Shown here: positions 53,816 through 62,540 of the stretch, one piece after another | Position numbering within the stretch: the stretch's first letter is position 1 | Layout of the letters: every line of letters starts with the position of its first letter | DNA from: Bacillus sp. CGMCC 1.16541 | GTDB taxonomy: Bacteria > Bacillota > Bacilli > Bacillales > Bacillaceae_H | Length of the DNA stretch: 64,000 nucleotides | Reading direction: 5' to 3' | Assembly (NCBI RefSeq): GCF_003184905.1 | Contig: NZ_QFRU01000010.1 | Span: 88,738 to 152,737, forward strand | Notes under the pieces: generated by a model | Told to the model about the DNA's origin: nothing | Databases searched by the model: none | The model's input: only the letters and a program-made list of their open reading frames with translations | Translations under genes and position numbers: made by a program

Positions 53816-53878
53816 ACGTCCTCCATAATAGCTCTAAAGACGAAGCCACAGCTTTGTGACTTCGCCTCTATGAATTTA

Positions 53879-54607
53879 TTAAATATTTCGTACTAATGTT
53901 GTGTCTGGTGCATCACGCACATCGCGAGGATAAACACCAAGTCCTTTGTCTTTGTCTAGGTCCAAGCCTGCTTTTAATAAGAAGGCAGACCAAACAAGTT
54001 TCGAGCAGTTCTTTGCTTCGTAGTGAGAAGTTGTTCGATTTGTTGCGAAGTTGTAAGAGTATGAGTCTCCAACTTGTGAATATGCCCAGTTAGCTGCTGC
54101 GTCTTTTTGAGCAGCTGTTGCGTTTTTAACGGATTTAATCACAGCACCTGTCGAATCGACTTTTCGTACAGAAGCAGAGATTGTGCGTACGCCTGTTGAA
54201 GGAACCGATTCAACGATTGTACTTGCTGTATAATATAATCCTACATGACCGTGATCTAAATAAGCTGTTTGCGAAGGTGTATAGTAAATATGTGATTTAG
54301 AAGAACTTCCGATGATTTTCGTACCGCCTGTATCACCTAGTACTCCTACTGTTTCTGCTTCTTCTTTTGCTTGCTTTTTATCTTTTTGTAGTTCTTTGTA
54401 AACGTCTTTTAACAGTTTTTCTGTAGAAATTCCTGTGTTCTGAGAATATGTTTCAAGACTACTTAATAATTCTTCACTTGTGAGATCTGGTTGAAGCTCT
54501 AAAATTTCGTTTAAGTAAGGTGTTTGTTTCTCAGCAGCAGACGCAAAAGAAGCACTTCCTACTAATAATGATGCAGCAACAGATAATGACACAATCGATT
54601 TTTTCAT
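53879..54607 (-). CDS. Secreted permuted NlpC/P60-like protein (YiiX/YycO type)
   Basis: The 242-residue protein has a signal peptide (cleavage likely after AFA/SASA near residue 25), a helical lysine/glutamate stretch, then a papain-like fold of the YiiX/YycO class: catalytic His in YLDHGHVGLYY and Cys in EAKNCSKLVWSAFL, in the permuted order (His before Cys). Such enzymes cleave peptides or amides, often in the cell wall. The ATG at 54605-54607 follows GGAGG. A propeller-like membrane protein is encoded next. Confidence 0.8.
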   Translation of the reverse strand: MKKSIVSLSVAASLLVGSASFASAAEKQTPYLNEILELQPDLTSEELLSSLETYSQNTGISTEKLLKDVYKELQKDKKQAKEEAETVGVLGDTGGTKIIGSSSKSHIYYTPSQTAYLDHGHVGLYYTASTIVESVPSTGVRTISASVRKVDSTGAVIKSVKNATAAQKDAAANWAYSQVGDSYSYNFATNRTTSHYEAKNCSKLVWSAFLLKAGLDLDKDKGLGVYPRDVRDAPDTTLVRNI

Positions 54608-54956
54608 ATACAATCCTCCACAAATCATAAATGGTTTAATGGGATCCCTCGTCGACTACTATAAATTACCAGGTTTTTGATAGAAATGTAAATAATCGTA
54701 AGGGCCTAGTAGATGCTGCATAACTAGAGTTATATTTGCTTGTTTCTACAAAGAATGATGATAAAATTATTCATTTTTTTACAAAAATTTTACGTATCCA
54801 ATCTTTCTTTTTATAAAAGTGAAAAAAATGACGAAATAAAAATAGGTAAAAAGAATTGATGTTTATAATCTGCACAATAAGTATATATGATTATCTTTTG
54901 TGAAAATAATCCATAATTTTAATTATGCAGAAATCTTTTAGACAAAAGTGTATATG

Positions 54957-54970
54957 TGTAAACGCTATGA
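54957..54970 (+). promoter_or_regulatory. cre-like site before the decayed deaminase gene
   Basis: TGTAAACGCTATGA differs from the cre consensus at one position. It is the only recognisable site in 54608-55040, otherwise AT-rich and empty; it may have regulated the now-broken gene. Confidence 0.4.
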
Positions 54971-55040
54971 TGACTAGAAAAGAATTAAAAGAGTTCAAGC
55001 AGGAAAAACGACCGAAAGTAAAAAAGGGAGCAGACACCTT

Positions 55041-55237
55041 GTAAAGATCAATCACCTTTGTTGACTAGCAGTAATGGAAAACGAGAAAGCAAGCCGAGTT
55101 ATTGAATTTATAAAAGAAGCGAACATTCAAGTCGTCACATTGCCAGTAGCCAACCTTTACTTACAAGGACGACATGATCAAGGGATTGTCAGGCTTGGGA
55201 GTGACAAGAGTTAGTGAATTGAAGGCATGTGAACTGA
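55041..55237 (+). pseudogene. Cytosine deaminase-like amidohydrolase fragment
   Basis: Disjoint frames read INHLC-stop-LAVMENEKASRVIEFIKEA, then NIQVVTLPVANLYLQGRHDQ, and after a frameshift GLGVTRVSELKAC. Together they match the CodA-type pattern H-x-F-C-L-A ... I-x-V-V-x-L-P-x-x-N-L-Y-L-x-G-R ... R-G-x-T-R-V-x-E-L. Only about 60 residues of a 400-residue enzyme remain, with one stop and one frameshift. The 175 bases that follow show no gene, apart from an inverted repeat (TTTGGTTTAA/TTAAACCAAA, 55372-55415). Confidence 0.7.
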
Positions 55238-55412
55238 GATTATAGAAATACGATTTGTGTTCAATAACCATCGCTAAGTCAGTGTTAAAGAAACACATTA
55301 ACGATTAGCAGGTACAACACTAACAGTATTCTGGCTTGAAAATCAGAGGCCATTATAAAAAACTAATGAATTTGGTTTAAGTGGGTGACTCTGTGAGACA
55401 TCTGTTTAAACC

Positions 55413-55445
55413 AAAAAGAGACTCCGATTATCGGAGTCTCTTTTT
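55413..55445. terminator. Terminator of the cold-shock gene
   Basis: AAAAAGAGACTCCGA/TCGGAGTCTCTTTTT, a 15-bp stem with a T run in each direction, 15 bases after the csp stop. Confidence 0.92.
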
Positions 55446-55460
55446 ATATGAAAGGTCTGC

Positions 55461-55658
55461 TTACTTTTGAACGTTAGCAGCTTGAGGTCCACGAGCACCT
55501 TGCTCAACTTCGAAAGTTACTGTTTGACCTTCTTCTAAAGTTTTGAAACCTTCGCCTTGGATAGCGCTGAAATGTACGAATACATCGTCTTGTCCTTCAA
55601 CTTCGATGAAACCGAAACCTTTTTCAGAGTTAAACCATTTTACTTTACCTTGTACCAT
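55461..55658 (-). CDS. Cold-shock protein (CspA/B/D family)
   Basis: The 65-residue OB-fold protein carries RNP1 [10 protein letters not shown] and RNP2 VFVHFSAI and acts as an RNA chaperone at low temperature or in stationary phase. The sequence [20 protein letters not shown] is typical of Bacillus Csp proteins; which paralog it is cannot be told. GGAGG precedes the ATG by 7 bases. A leader of about 130 bases lies upstream. Confidence 0.95.
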   Translation of the reverse strand: MVQGKVKWFNSEKGFGFIEVEGQDDVFVHFSAIQGEGFKTLEEGQTVTFEVEQGARGPQAANVQK

Positions 55659-55800
55659 GTGTAGTACCTCCTAAATTGTGGATGAATACATCCATTTTAT
55701 TCACTATCTCTGCTCAATGGTATCTTTTGAATATAAACACCACTTTTAAGAAGGCATTTTGACTATTCACGTACCGAACAAAAATAACTTCTTTAGTATA
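55659..55800 (-). promoter_or_regulatory. Long 5' leader of the cold-shock gene
   Basis: The minus-strand region from a -10 like TATACT (55795-55800) to the ribosome site AGGAGGT forms a leader of about 130 bases, the usual length for temperature-responsive csp leaders. No -35 hexamer is clear. Confidence 0.5.
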
Positions 55801-56086
55801 ACATGTTTCCAAAATAAATAAACCCCTTTTTCGGAAAAAAGATAGAGCTTACAAAAAACCTATCATTTTTTAACCAAAAGCGACATCGGAAAAGTAGAAG
55901 TGAAAAGAGAGGGTGAGAGAGCGAAAAGCCCAGTGTGTAAACGGATTGTGGCTGTTACTGAAGAGAGGAATTTATTTTTTGCGTTTGGCGAAGGAGGGGG
56001 ATTTTAGTCGGAAAGTATTTAGATAGTATTGAAGTCATAGATGATGAGAGTCTCGCTTCAAGTGTTTTGGTTCGTACACGTACAAT

Positions 56087-56235
56087 CATAGATCATCTAA
56101 TGTTTCTCCTAAATTGATGCACAGCTGTAGAGACGGATTGTATTTACCACTTTCAATTAAACTAATGGTTTGTCGTGTTACATTTGTCTGTCATAGATTG
56201 CAAGGTGTTTCTTATTAGATGTTTCCTTTTTTAGT
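56087..56235 (-). pseudogene. XRE-type HTH regulator fragment
   Basis: On the minus strand a clean frame reads VTRQTISLIESGKYNPSLQL ... INLGETLDDL-stop, the second half of a YdgJ/Cro-type HTH (motif TRQTI-x-x-IE-x-G-K-Y-x-P-S-L). Upstream the family's start (L-x-Q-x-x-L-A) is only visible out of frame (near 56181-56235). It ends six residues before the family's usual hydrophobic tail. The region 55801-56086 holds no gene I can support. Confidence 0.65.
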
Positions 56236-56314
56236 GTGAATGACTTCATTCGCAAAATGAGGTAAAAAAGAGTAAGATAAAAAAACAAATGAACATACAA
56301 GGAGAGATATGAAC

Positions 56315-57304
56315 ATGGTACGTTTTGCGATTATCGGGACGAACTGGATTACGGAGCGTTTTATTGAAGACGCTCGCCAACATCAGGATTTTGAAGTAAC
56401 AGCGGTATACTCGCGTACAAGTGAAAAAGCAGCAGAGTTTGCGGCGAAAGTGGGGGCGAGTGTCACATTTACGGATTTAGAAGAGATGGCCACAAGCGAT
56501 ACTTTTGATGCTGTCTATATTGCAAGTCCAAACTCTTTTCATGCGGAACAAGCGATTTTAATGATGAATCATGGCAAACACGTGTTATGTGAAAAGCCAA
56601 TGGCATCTAATACACGTGAAGTAAAAGCAATGATCGACACAGCGAAGAAAAACAATGTGTTAGTCATGGAAGCGATGAAGTCGACGTTGCTGCCAAACTT
56701 TAAAGCTGTTGAAGAGAATTTACATAAAATTGGACAAGTACGCCGCTATTTTGCGAGCTATTGTCAATATTCGTCTCGTTACGATAAATACAAGCAAGGA
56801 ACGGTATTGAATGCGTTTGATCCAACTTTTTCAAATGGTTCGTTAATGGACATTGGGATTTACTGCATTTACCCACTTGTAACGCTATTTGGCAAGCCGA
56901 CCGACATAAAAGCGGTAAGCTACATGTTAGAGTCAGGTGTGGACGGAGAAGGGAGCATCTTATTAAAATATGACGACAAAGATGCGGTGATTATGTATTC
57001 AAAAATCACAGATTCCTCTTTACCAACTGAGATTCAAGGAGAAGATGGAAGCATCATCATTGATAAAATTCATACGGCTGAACAAGTGGAAGTGCGCTAC
57101 CGAAATGGTGAAAAAGAAGACGTGACCGTGCCTCAATCGCAGCACACGATGTTTTATGAAGCGAATGAGTTTATTGAACTTGTAAAATCAGGAAAAACAG
57201 AATCAAGTGTGAACTCGTTTGAGCGTTCACTGATTACAATGGAGATTATGGATGAAGTTCGTAAGCAGATTGGACTTGTGTATCCAAATGACACGAAACA
57301 GTAA
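56315..57304 (+). CDS. Gfo/Idh/MocA family oxidoreductase
   Basis: The 329-residue NAD(P)-dependent oxidoreductase has an N-terminal Rossmann fold (MVRFAIIGTNWITERFI) and the family's CEKPMASN with the catalytic Lys near residue 95, then a C-terminal sheet domain (NGSLMDIGIYCIYPLVTLFG). The substrate is probably a sugar or inositol derivative but is unknown. ATG at 56315 gives 8-base spacing from AAGGAGAG; the ATG at 56309 is too close. Confidence 0.87.
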   Translation: MVRFAIIGTNWITERFIEDARQHQDFEVTAVYSRTSEKAAEFAAKVGASVTFTDLEEMATSDTFDAVYIASPNSFHAEQAILMMNHGKHVLCEKPMASNTREVKAMIDTAKKNNVLVMEAMKSTLLPNFKAVEENLHKIGQVRRYFASYCQYSSRYDKYKQGTVLNAFDPTFSNGSLMDIGIYCIYPLVTLFGKPTDIKAVSYMLESGVDGEGSILLKYDDKDAVIMYSKITDSSLPTEIQGEDGSIIIDKIHTAEQVEVRYRNGEKEDVTVPQSQHTMFYEANEFIELVKSGKTESSVNSFERSLITMEIMDEVRKQIGLVYPNDTKQ

Positions 57305-57376
57305 TATTTAAATGAGCGAAACATGTAAAAAGTGTGGTATGATAGCGGTAACTTTTTTACATGAAAGGGTAGAGAC

Positions 57377-58156
57377 ATGGATTATCGGATTTATAATCAT
57401 GATCAATCTAGACCATGGTTAGTGCTGCTGCATGGTCTTGGGGCCAACTCAAAAATTTGGTACAAGCAGTTAAAGGAATTTAGAAAGCACTTTACCGTCC
57501 TTGCGATTGACTTGCCTGGCCATTCACCGAACGGACAAATTAAAAAAGAAGAAGAGTTTTCGTTTGCGATTTGTGCCGAAAAGGTGTTGAAGTTGTTAGA
57601 TGAGCTGAAGATTACAAAAGCACACTTCGCCGGTATTTCACTTGGAACCATTATTATTCATGAGCTTGTAAAAGCAGCACCAGAGCGTATGATTTCCATT
57701 GTGTGTGGAGGAGCTGTGACACGCGTGCAAGCATGGGCAAAAGCGGTGTTAGGTGCGGCGTATAAAGTAAAAGCCGTGTTGCCGTACATGTTGCTTTATA
57801 AAATTGCAGCGTCTGTCATCATGCCACGAAAAAATCACGCTGCTGCGCGCAAGCTTTTTATAAAAGAAGCAGCTAAAATGGGAAGAGACCAATTTTTACG
57901 CTGGTTTTATCTTCTTTATAAAACGAAACAATACTACCACCGCGATGAGTTTGGGGTGCCGAAGCTTTATATTTCCGGACAAGAAGATCATCTTTTTTTA
58001 CCGCTTGTGAAAAAAGATGTTCAATGGGATGAAAAAGCTACGCTGCAAATTATTGAGAAGTGTGGTCATGTTTGTAACATCGACCAACCAAAAGAATTCA
58101 ATGAGCGGGTGCTAAGTTTTTTGTTAAAGCATGCGAGAGTGAAACAAGTCGGATAA
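57377..58156 (+). CDS. Alpha/beta hydrolase
   Basis: The 259-residue soluble hydrolase has LVLLHGLGANSKIW (oxyanion hole), nucleophile elbow GISLGT with the catalytic serine, an acid in YISGQEDHLFL and a late histidine in EKCGHVCNID. The natural substrate is unknown. AAAGGGTAG precedes the ATG. The space from the oxidoreductase gene includes CATGTAAAAAGT/ACTTTTTTACATG (57322-57363), which can end the upstream transcript. Confidence 0.85.
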   Translation: MDYRIYNHDQSRPWLVLLHGLGANSKIWYKQLKEFRKHFTVLAIDLPGHSPNGQIKKEEEFSFAICAEKVLKLLDELKITKAHFAGISLGTIIIHELVKAAPERMISIVCGGAVTRVQAWAKAVLGAAYKVKAVLPYMLLYKIAASVIMPRKNHAAARKLFIKEAAKMGRDQFLRWFYLLYKTKQYYHRDEFGVPKLYISGQEDHLFLPLVKKDVQWDEKATLQIIEKCGHVCNIDQPKEFNERVLSFLLKHARVKQVG

Positions 58157-58223
58157 GCGTGTGACTGATGATGAGTTGAGTCATATTACTTGAATGGGGT
58201 ATGTAGATTACACGTTAAGTAAC

Positions 58224-58277
58224 AATCCCTTGCCTGTAACATTCGTTATAACGGATAAGAGGGCAAGGGATTTGTTT
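58224..58277 (+). terminator. Terminator after the hydrolase gene
   Basis: AATCCCTTGCC/GGCAAGGGATT stem with an inner palindrome CGTTATAACG, followed by TGTTTTAT. Confidence 0.8.
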
Positions 58278-58345
58278 TATCTACATCTTTAATAGAAATA
58301 AGTAAACGCTTTAAAGAGGACATTTATTTGACGAATCTGATTGAT

Positions 58346-58369
58346 GCGCCTATTTAGGGCGCTTTTTTT
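58346..58369 (+). terminator. Second hairpin with T run
   Basis: GCGCC/GGCGC short stem followed by seven T. It lies 70 bases after the previous terminator with no gene between. Confidence 0.6.
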
Positions 58370-58411
58370 GTCCTATTTGTTATGTTCTGAATAATGAAAG
58401 CATATCATTTT

Positions 58412-58453
58412 AATGTAACATAACTCTGTGTTATAATAGAATTATGTTACATT
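58412..58453 (+). promoter_or_regulatory. Inverted repeat around the recombinase promoter
   Basis: AATGTAACATAA and TTATGTTACATT are perfect 12-bp inverted copies 18 bases apart; the -10 TATAAT (58432-58437) lies between them. The right arm ends 12 bases before the recombinase start. It looks like an operator or recombination core site. Confidence 0.7.
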
Positions 58454-58465
58454 AAGGAGGACATT

Positions 58466-59023
58466 ATGAAAACTGTTGAAGCGATTAAGGATGAAGAAAA
58501 GTTAAAGTCAATGAAAGCCTTTTTGCAATCGCGTTCAGCTCGTGATTATTGTTTATTCTTGCTCGGAATGAACACAGGTATACGTGGTCAAGACTTGCTG
58601 CATGTGCACGTAAAAGATGTGGTGAGTGAGTCTGGTGACCTTCTTCATTATTTACAATCCTCTGTTTATACAAATCCTCCCGTGTATTTAAATCGTGATG
58701 TTCGTCAAGCGATTCAACAATGCATTGAAGAAGGACATCTTCAAGCGACAGACTATTTATTTAAATCAAAAAAAACATCTGAAGCCATTACACGTCAACA
58801 AGCATACCGAATTATTAATGAAGCCGCCAAGCAAGCAGGCATTGAGGGGTCCATTGGTACTCACACCCTTCGTAAAACGTTTGGCTATCACGCGTACGCA
58901 AAAGGAATTGCGATTTCATTGATTCAAAAACGACTTCATCACGCCACCCCGTCTGAAACTCGTCATTATATTGGAGTCGATCGACAAACCGATCTGTCCA
59001 TCAAGCTTGATGTGAACTTATAG
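58466..59023 (+). CDS. Stand-alone tyrosine recombinase catalytic domain
   Basis: The 185-residue protein contains only the catalytic domain of phage-integrase-type tyrosine recombinases: Arg in MNTGIRGQDLL, His-x-x-Arg in THTLRKTFGY, His in LHHATPSET and the nucleophile Tyr in RHYIG. The N-terminal core-binding domain of XerC/D (about 100 residues) is absent. No prophage or partner genes are adjacent. Its gene follows an inverted repeat that spans its own promoter, and overlaps in context with the downstream K+/H+ antiporter (17 bases gap). Confidence 0.82.
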   Translation: MKTVEAIKDEEKLKSMKAFLQSRSARDYCLFLLGMNTGIRGQDLLHVHVKDVVSESGDLLHYLQSSVYTNPPVYLNRDVRQAIQQCIEEGHLQATDYLFKSKKTSEAITRQQAYRIINEAAKQAGIEGSIGTHTLRKTFGYHAYAKGIAISLIQKRLHHATPSETRHYIGVDRQTDLSIKLDVNL

Positions 59024-59040
59024 AAAAGGAGTTGAAGCGA

Positions 59041-60615
59041 ATGCTGAATGAAATTATTACGACAGATGCCTTTATCTTACTTTCTGCCATTCTACTCATT
59101 TCAGGGGTCATCACAACAAAATTTTCTGCCAGGTTAGGTGTGCCAGCACTTGTTCTGTTCATTGTCGTGGGAATGGTGATGGGCAGTGATGTGTTAGGAA
59201 TTATTCATTTTGATAATGCAAGTATTGCACAGACAATCGGGGTATTCGCACTTGTCATCATTTTGTTTGAAGGGGGTCTTCAAACAAAATGGAGTACGTT
59301 ACGACCAGTTATCCCTCCAGCTCTTTCTCTCGCGACTGTCGGTGTTTTATTAACATCCGGTATTGTAGCGGTTGCTGCCAAATACATTTTAGGTATTGGG
59401 TGGTTAGAAGCGGTTTTATTCGGAGCCATTGTTGGTTCAACCGATGCCGCTGCTGTCTTTGCTGTGTTAAAAGGGCAAAACGTCAAGCCGCGTATTGGTG
59501 CGACATTAGAAGCAGAATCAGGTTCGAATGATCCGATGGCGGTGTTTTTAACGATTGCGATGATCGAATTAATCACCCTTCCTGATGCGAACATGTGGAA
59601 GTTAATTGGTTCGTTCTTTGTACAGATGGGACTAGGGATTGTTCTTGGTTATTTATTTGGTCGATTAGCGGTATCTGCTATTAATCGATTAAATCTTGAT
59701 TCGAGTGGACTGTATCCTGTGTTTGCTACGGCGTTTGCGCTCTTAATTTATGGCATCACGGCTTTTATGAACGGAAGTGGGTTACTTGCCGTTTACGTGT
59801 CAGCGATTATCATTGGAAATACAGAAGTGGCGTATCGTCATTCAATCATTCGTTTTTCAGAAGGGTTTGCGTGGATGATGCAAATTCTAATGTTTGTCAT
59901 TTTAGGATTACTTGTGTTTCCATCTGAACTTTTTACGTGGGATATTATGTTCAAAGGTATCTCGATTGCGCTTATTTTAATGTTAATCGCTCGACCTGTA
60001 GCGGTGTATTTATCAACCATTAAGATGGGATATACAAATAAAGAATTGTTATTCTTATCATGGGCTGGATTAAAAGGAGCCGTTCCAATCGTTCTTGCAA
60101 CGTTTCCGATGTTAGCGCATGTTGAAAATAGTCAGCTCATTTTTAATGTCGTGTTCTTCGTTGTATTAATGAGCTGTCTCATTCAAGGGTCAACGATTAC
60201 AAATTTAGCTGACAAACTTGGATTAGTTGGACCAGAAAAAACAACACCGATGCATTCGTTAGAGCTTGTGTCACTAGGTAAAGCGAATGCTGAGATGATT
60301 GAGTATGAAATGGAAGAAGATGCCGCGATTGTTGGTCAAAAATTGATTGATATTCCGTTTCCACAGCATGCGTTAATTAACGCAATTATTCGTGATGATA
60401 AACTTATTACACCGACGGGTAATACGGTCATTCAACCGCGAGATTTTCTATACGTATTGACGTCACGTGCGAGTAAGCAGGAGTTAAAAGAATTGCTGCA
60501 AACGAAAAAAGAAGAAGCGATTACGTTAGATGAACCATTGACTGAAGAAGGAGAGTCTGTTCAGGAAGGAACGAATCATGATGCTCCGTCACATAAGCAG
60601 TCTGAAAAAGAATAA
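59041..60615 (+). CDS. K+/H+ antiporter, CPA1 family with RCK-C domain
   Basis: The 524-residue protein has about 12 membrane segments with the CPA motifs GSTDAAAVFAVL and ESGSNDPMAVFL, then a C-terminal TrkA_C-like regulatory domain (about 400-490, GQKLIDIPFPQHALINAII). This matches NhaP2/CvrA-type K+/H+ antiporters, which export K+ and protect against high pH or ion stress. ATG at 59041 follows AAAGGAG by 9 bases. Its gene is 17 bases after the recombinase, so the two could be co-transcribed. The tail is acidic. Confidence 0.88.
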   Translation: MLNEIITTDAFILLSAILLISGVITTKFSARLGVPALVLFIVVGMVMGSDVLGIIHFDNASIAQTIGVFALVIILFEGGLQTKWSTLRPVIPPALSLATVGVLLTSGIVAVAAKYILGIGWLEAVLFGAIVGSTDAAAVFAVLKGQNVKPRIGATLEAESGSNDPMAVFLTIAMIELITLPDANMWKLIGSFFVQMGLGIVLGYLFGRLAVSAINRLNLDSSGLYPVFATAFALLIYGITAFMNGSGLLAVYVSAIIIGNTEVAYRHSIIRFSEGFAWMMQILMFVILGLLVFPSELFTWDIMFKGISIALILMLIARPVAVYLSTIKMGYTNKELLFLSWAGLKGAVPIVLATFPMLAHVENSQLIFNVVFFVVLMSCLIQGSTITNLADKLGLVGPEKTTPMHSLELVSLGKANAEMIEYEMEEDAAIVGQKLIDIPFPQHALINAIIRDDKLITPTGNTVIQPRDFLYVLTSRASKQELKELLQTKKEEAITLDEPLTEEGESVQEGTNHDAPSHKQSEKE

Positions 60616-60655
60616 ATGAGACGAACGTAGGTTGCGACGTCTAACTTTGAAGAAG

Positions 60656-60704
60656 ATAGTTAATCAGTTGTAGGTTATGACAAGCAACTGATTAACTATT
60701 TTTG
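60656..60704 (+). terminator. Terminator after the antiporter gene
   Basis: ATAGTTAATCAGTTG/CAACTGATTAACTAT, a perfect 15-bp stem followed by TTTTT. Confidence 0.92.
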
Positions 60705-60794
60705 GTGTTTGCTGATGTGTATGGAGGCTTTGGTCGAAAAAGAAAACGATTCAAGGTATAATGAACAAGAGATAAAAAAGAAAGAAGCGATTGT

Positions 60795-61679
60795 ATGGCA
60801 GAATTAACAAAATCAAAATTACAGCACCGAAAACTGACGCTAGTAGGAATTTTAAAGCGCGTGATTGCTATCAGCATCGGTGCACTATTAATGGCAACGG
60901 GACTTGAAATCTTTTTAGTACCGAACAACGTTGTCGACGGAGGGATTACGGGTATTTCGATTATGCTTTCACATATTACAGGTGTGAAGCTAGGGGTATT
61001 CCTCTTTGTTTTAAACTTACCGTTTGTATTTTTAGGGTACAAGCAGATTGGAAAGACGTTTGCGATTTCCACGATTTTTGGTATTTTACTTTTATCGATT
61101 TTAACGACGATGTTTCATCATCTTCCGGCGTTTACAGATGACGTGTTACTAGCGACGGTGTTTGGTGGAATGATTCTTGGAATCGGAATTGGGCTCGTTA
61201 TTCGTTACGGAGGCTCACTAGATGGAACGGAGATTTTAGCGATTCTTATTAATAAGAAAGTGCCATTCTCTGTTGGTGAGATTGTCATGTTCTTTAACCT
61301 ATTCATTTTAGGTGCAGCCGGCTTTGTATTCAGTTGGGACCGTGCAATGTATTCGATTTTGGCGTATGTGATTGCAGCGAAGTCGATTGATACGGTCGTA
61401 CAAGGGATGGAACAATCAAAATCAGCGTGGATCATTAGTGATCAATACCGCGAAATCGGAGAGGCTATTAATGCTCGTCTCGGTCGTGGCGTGACGTATC
61501 TACACGGAGAAGGAGCGTACACAGGAGAGGACAAGAAAGTCGTGTTCTGTGTGATTACACGATTAGAAGAATCAAAGCTAAAATCTCTTGTTGAAGAGCT
61601 CGATCCAGGAGCCTTTTTAGCGGTCGGTGACATCGCAGAAGTACGTGGTGGCCGATTTAAGAAGCGTGACATCCATTAG
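60795..61679 (+). CDS. YitT family membrane protein (DUF161/DUF2179)
   Basis: The 294-residue protein has five or six N-terminal membrane segments (YitT_membrane, LVPNNVVDGGITGISIMLSHITG near 40) and a C-terminal soluble DUF2179 domain (RGVTYLHGEGAYTGEDKKVVFCVITR). YitT proteins may bind or move small ligands; the role is unknown. A weak ribosome site precedes the ATG. A family I repeat copy follows the stop. Confidence 0.87.
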   Translation: MAELTKSKLQHRKLTLVGILKRVIAISIGALLMATGLEIFLVPNNVVDGGITGISIMLSHITGVKLGVFLFVLNLPFVFLGYKQIGKTFAISTIFGILLLSILTTMFHHLPAFTDDVLLATVFGGMILGIGIGLVIRYGGSLDGTEILAILINKKVPFSVGEIVMFFNLFILGAAGFVFSWDRAMYSILAYVIAAKSIDTVVQGMEQSKSAWIISDQYREIGEAINARLGRGVTYLHGEGAYTGEDKKVVFCVITRLEESKLKSLVEELDPGAFLAVGDIAEVRGGRFKKRDIH

Positions 61680-61713
61680 GTGACATAGAAGTGCCCAGAA
61701 GGGTCTTTTTGCC

Positions 61714-61948
61714 AAAAAGAGAACGGGACATAAGTGTTTTTAAAAGAATAGTGGAATGGAGCGTAAGACACTCGACTCCTGCGGGAAATAGAGGAAAGGC
61801 TGAACGAGGAGGCTCAGCTTCCTCCCCCGCGGAAAGCGAGTGGCTGAAGCGCAATGGAACGAACTTGTGATTACAATCGAACAATTATAGAAAAGCCATT
61901 GTTCGTCTTTGAGAAGGAATTATTTCATTATGTCCAACCTCTTTCTAT
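61714..61948 (-). repeat. Dispersed repeat family I, copy 3 (inverted)
   Basis: About 235 bp, opposite in orientation to copies 1 and 2. On the plus strand it runs from AACGGGACATAAGTG to TTATGTCCAACCTCTTT, so both ends carry inverted GGGACATAA-type termini. The centre differs by small indels (for example GCGGAAAGCGAGTGGC conserved). It separates two convergent genes, as does copy 2. Confidence 0.85.
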
Positions 61949-62506
61949 TTATAAACGAAATGTTTCTTTAATGATCGTAGCGACTTCGACTGCACTGAAA
62001 TGGGTATTGTTTATTTTTAGGTAATTCTCTCTGTTTATTTCTCCTTCGTAGGAGTTTAGTCGATGTTTTTCCATCGTTTGTTTTAAATCTTGTTCCGACC
62101 ATTCTACATTTCGCTTGGTTGGTTTATGTGCAAGTCTGTTTGGACTTTTGTTTCGCTCTATTCTTTCTTTTACGTCAGCTTCAAGCTCTACAAAGTAAAC
62201 TGTGCCGCCTTTAGATTCAAAAATTTCACACACGTTGCTGATATAATCCCAATCCGATTGTGTATCAAATGCCCACACATACGTAAAAATTAACCCTTCT
62301 AAATCACTTTTTGCAACGGACTCAAAGATTTCTGTGCGAAATAAGTTCACGAGTCTCCACATTTCTGAGTTAAATTCGAAGATAGGTGCGACTAAATCAA
62401 TGGTCATATGGTTATGAAAAAGTTTTAAGTCTGTCAACTTTTGTAATTCCTGTCCCACAGTCATTTTACCGACTGCTTGAGGACCAAATAAAAGAACAAA
62501 TTTCAT
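61949..62506 (-). CDS. P-loop kinase-like ATPase (shikimate kinase-type)
   Basis: The 185-residue protein has Walker A GPQAVGKMT at the N-terminus and an adenylate/shikimate-kinase-like sheet (FVLLFGPQAVGKMTVGQEL). The Met-Thr ending of the P-loop is unusual but functional in many bacterial AAA_33-type kinases. ERNKSPNRLAHKP could form the lid. The phosphate acceptor is unknown. Followed by an intergenic of 34 bases from a Nudix gene in the same direction. Confidence 0.78.
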   Translation of the reverse strand: MKFVLLFGPQAVGKMTVGQELQKLTDLKLFHNHMTIDLVAPIFEFNSEMWRLVNLFRTEIFESVAKSDLEGLIFTYVWAFDTQSDWDYISNVCEIFESKGGTVYFVELEADVKERIERNKSPNRLAHKPTKRNVEWSEQDLKQTMEKHRLNSYEGEINRENYLKINNTHFSAVEVATIIKETFRL

Positions 62507-62540
62507 CCGTCTTTCCCCCTAAACGATCAGTTTGTCTTTG

